Source: Methylotenera sp. (GTDB taxonomy: Bacteria; Pseudomonadota; Gammaproteobacteria; Burkholderiales; Methylophilaceae). Taken from it: DNA of 64,000 nt. Positions 62,316-64,000 of the stretch are shown piece after piece (position 1 is the stretch's first letter; each line of letters starts with the position of its first letter). The translations under genes were made by a program, and so were the position numbers. The DNA is taken from the NCBI GenBank assembly GCA_002928535.1, contig PERG01000009.1:1-64000 (forward strand), in the 5' to 3' direction. The notes below the pieces were generated by a model. That model searched no databases. It was given only the letters and a program-made list of their open reading frames with translations, and had not been told where the DNA came from.

Positions 62316-63239
62316 TTAAACGATGCAGTTCCTGCCTTTTTGTTTGGCATGGTACAGGCGTCTGTCGACCTCGTCGATAAATACCATCGCTGTATCTTTA
62401 TGGGCTGGAATGATCGTGCTTACACCAAGACTTAAAGTAAGCATCTGGCTTACTGGAGAAGCGGCATGTGGAATCTGTGCCTTGAAGATCAGGCTTCGGC
62501 AACGTTCAGCAACCTTCTTAGCTGACTCTTCGTCAGTTTCCGGTAATACCAGCACAAATTCTTCTCCACCGAAACGCGCTAGAAAATCACGCGAGCGGGT
62601 CGCAGCACCGCTTAACACTTGTCCGACTCGTTTCAATGAGTCGTCGCCTTGTATATGGCCGTAGTGGTCGTTGTATTGTTTAAAATAATCGATATCCAGC
62701 ATGATGACAGAGAGTGGTTGGTGATTGCGCATGGCATTAGCCCATTCAAGCTCAAATACCTTATCGAACATGCGGCGGTTGGCGATGCCGGTTAGCCCAT
62801 CTTTGAAAGACAATTCCTCTAATTCTTTTTGCAGGGTAATAAGCTTTTCTTCGGTTCTTTTACGTTCACTGATATCAAACATGAAGCCTATGAGTGAATT
62901 TGCGGAACCATCTTCGTTGCGTACCACATGCACCACATCACGTATCCAAACATAACTACCATCTTTATGCATGGCACGATAGTCAGCCTCATGATCTTTG
63001 CCATCGCGTGATTGCGAGACACAATAATCCACTACCCAGGCCTGATCATCAGGGTGCATACGGGCAGCCCAATCCTGCGCGCTGGCCCAGCTGTCTTGCG
63101 ACCAGCCTAATAATGTTTCAATCTGCGGGCCAATATAGGTAAATTGCATGGTCGCCCAGTCAATCTTCCAAGGGATGGCATTCGTAGATTCTAAAAGAGT
63201 TTTGTAAACAGAATGGTCAGCGGCTAATGGGTCAGTCAT
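62316..63239 (-). CDS. PAS-GGDEF diguanylate cyclase
   Basis: 307 residues from the ATG at 63239, six bases after GGAG. One PAS domain with a PAC motif (about 15-130, WKIDWATMQFTYIGPQIETL, then GFMFDISERKRTEEKL) and a GGDEF domain with RFGGEEFVLVLPE and the inhibitory RxxD site RSRD five residues before. No membrane segment, so it is a cytosolic c-di-GMP synthase responding to an unknown PAS signal. No EAL domain. Confidence 0.94.
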   Translation of the reverse strand: MTDPLAADHSVYKTLLESTNAIPWKIDWATMQFTYIGPQIETLLGWSQDSWASAQDWAARMHPDDQAWVVDYCVSQSRDGKDHEADYRAMHKDGSYVWIRDVVHVVRNEDGSANSLIGFMFDISERKRTEEKLITLQKELEELSFKDGLTGIANRRMFDKVFELEWANAMRNHQPLSVIMLDIDYFKQYNDHYGHIQGDDSLKRVGQVLSGAATRSRDFLARFGGEEFVLVLPETDEESAKKVAERCRSLIFKAQIPHAASPVSQMLTLSLGVSTIIPAHKDTAMVFIDEVDRRLYHAKQKGRNCIV

Positions 63240-63265
63240 GATATTCTCCATTTACAGTTGCTACG

Positions 63266-63901
63266 TTAGCTTGCATTATCTGCGTCATCCGCATCTGCAA
63301 ACAACCACTTTCCAATAACCTTTTCAGCTTCTTCTACACCTTGCTTTTTTAAACTCGAGAATAATTGTACGCTGCATTCACTGTGATAATGATTACCCCA
63401 AGTTTCGATGAGTTCTTTACGAACTCTATTCAGGGTCAGTGAGGCTTCTCCACGTGAAAGTTTGTCTGACTTCGTCAATAGCACATGTACCGGTTTACCA
63501 CTCGGGCAAAACCAATCCAGCATTTGACGATCCAGCGGTGTCAAAGGATGACGGCTGTCCATCACCAATACCAAACCGCCCAAACTCGGGCGTTCACTTA
63601 AATAGCGCGCTAATACGTTTTGCCAATGTGCACGCATGGATTCTGGCACTTTGGCATAACCATAGCCGGGTAAATCCACCAAATGACGATCGCCGCCTAA
63701 GGTAAAAAAGTTAATAAGTTGCGTGCGGCCAGGTTGCTTACTCACAAATGCCAGGCGGTTATGATTGGCAAGTGTATTAAGTGCACTGGATTTACCGGCA
63801 TTAGAACGGCCTGCAAATGCCACTTCAATACCGCTGGCTGGCGGTAAATCGCGCAAATGGTGAGCTGAGATATAAAAAGCTGCGTTTTGAAACAAAGGCA
63901 T
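63266..63901 (-). CDS. engB: Ribosome biogenesis GTPase EngB/YihA (YsxC)
   Basis: 211 residues. G1 [12 protein letters not shown]3 [12 protein letters not shown] and G4 [10 protein letters not shown] are present. EngB assists late 50S assembly and is usually essential. It lies 26 bp upstream of the PAS-GGDEF gene on the same strand. The remaining 99 bases of the window (63902-64000) hold its upstream region, in which I see no other feature. Confidence 0.96.
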   Translation of the reverse strand: MPLFQNAAFYISAHHLRDLPPASGIEVAFAGRSNAGKSSALNTLANHNRLAFVSKQPGRTQLINFFTLGGDRHLVDLPGYGYAKVPESMRAHWQNVLARYLSERPSLGGLVLVMDSRHPLTPLDRQMLDWFCPSGKPVHVLLTKSDKLSRGEASLTLNRVRKELIETWGNHYHSECSVQLFSSLKKQGVEEAEKVIGKWLFADADDADNAS

Positions 63902-64000
63902 TGGAATCCACTTCTTGAAGTTTTGTGCTTAAATCTGAATCGGACTAAGGTTTTGCTATCGATTCATCAGCACATTCGTAACAGTGAAAAATGCTATCAC

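Overview
The window reads as chromosome of a betaproteobacterium, most likely a Methylophilaceae-like (Methylotenera-type) methylotroph. This rests on moderate-to-low GC, on protein resemblances remembered rather than searched, and on gene blocks I associate with Betaproteobacteria: sigma factor-DUF3619-DUF3106-RDD, purM opposite an AI-2E transporter and hda, pilSR with a small PP0621-type gene, and lptFG opposite pepA-holC. The genus is an inference. I see no rRNA, tRNA or CRISPR array.

Left part, 1-12.98 kb, looks accessory. It holds the 3' end of an old-yellow-enzyme flavin reductase with an ArsR-type regulator, then a LysR regulator divergent from a compact ABC permease-HlyD adaptor-TolC operon (2415-7193). 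The ABC protein keeps its Walker A but has lost the Q-loop Gln, the signature Gly-Gly, the Walker B Glu and the H-loop His, so it is probably not an ordinary ATP-driven exporter. A perfect 14-bp direct repeat sits just before and just after this operon. After about 460 bp without genes comes a small satellite-like integrative element: unrecognised small genes, an AEP-primase/helicase, an AlpA-like HTH protein and a tyrosine integrase ending beside moaC. I could not find its attachment sites.

From moaC to the right end the window is mostly core genome. 12.98-18.3 kb: moaC, a BepA-type periplasmic protease, an orphan soxYZ pair with an altered SoxY tail, and ahpC/ahpF separated by a large imperfect palindrome and a terminator. 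18.5-30.8 kb: ybaL antiporter, a FAD oxidoreductase, hda and an AI-2E transporter, purM, two tandem DUF3108 proteins, an rRNA methyltransferase with a lysine-rich tail, a dicarboxylate symporter, GNAT and DUF502 proteins. 30.8-41.7 kb: DUF4124 protein with an in-frame 15-bp tandem repeat, selO, VF530 protein, an MHYT-PAS-GGDEF cyclase, hflX, an RND pump with adaptor, ampD. 41.7-50.4 kb: Ca/cation antiporter, pilR/pilS, the sigma factor-membrane protein-periplasmic protein-RDD operon, lptG/lptF. 50.5-64 kb: pepA, holC, a coiled-coil protein, gcvH, pbpG, topA, ttcA, a pteridine-reductase-type SDR, a MidA-type methyltransferase, trmB, cutA, a small membrane protein, a second diguanylate cyclase and engB.

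Functional themes: envelope biogenesis and turnover (lptFG, bepA, pbpG, ampD, RND pump, DUF3108), peroxide and sulfur chemistry (ahpCF, soxYZ, OYE), RNA modification and ribosome assembly (RsmB-like, ttcA, trmB, engB, hflX), replication (hda, holC, topA) and c-di-GMP signalling (two GGDEF proteins). The parts most worth a second look are the degenerate ABC operon with its flanking repeats, the integrative element, the candidate three-part sigma-factor signalling operon, the altered SoxY, and two long intergenic palindromes.
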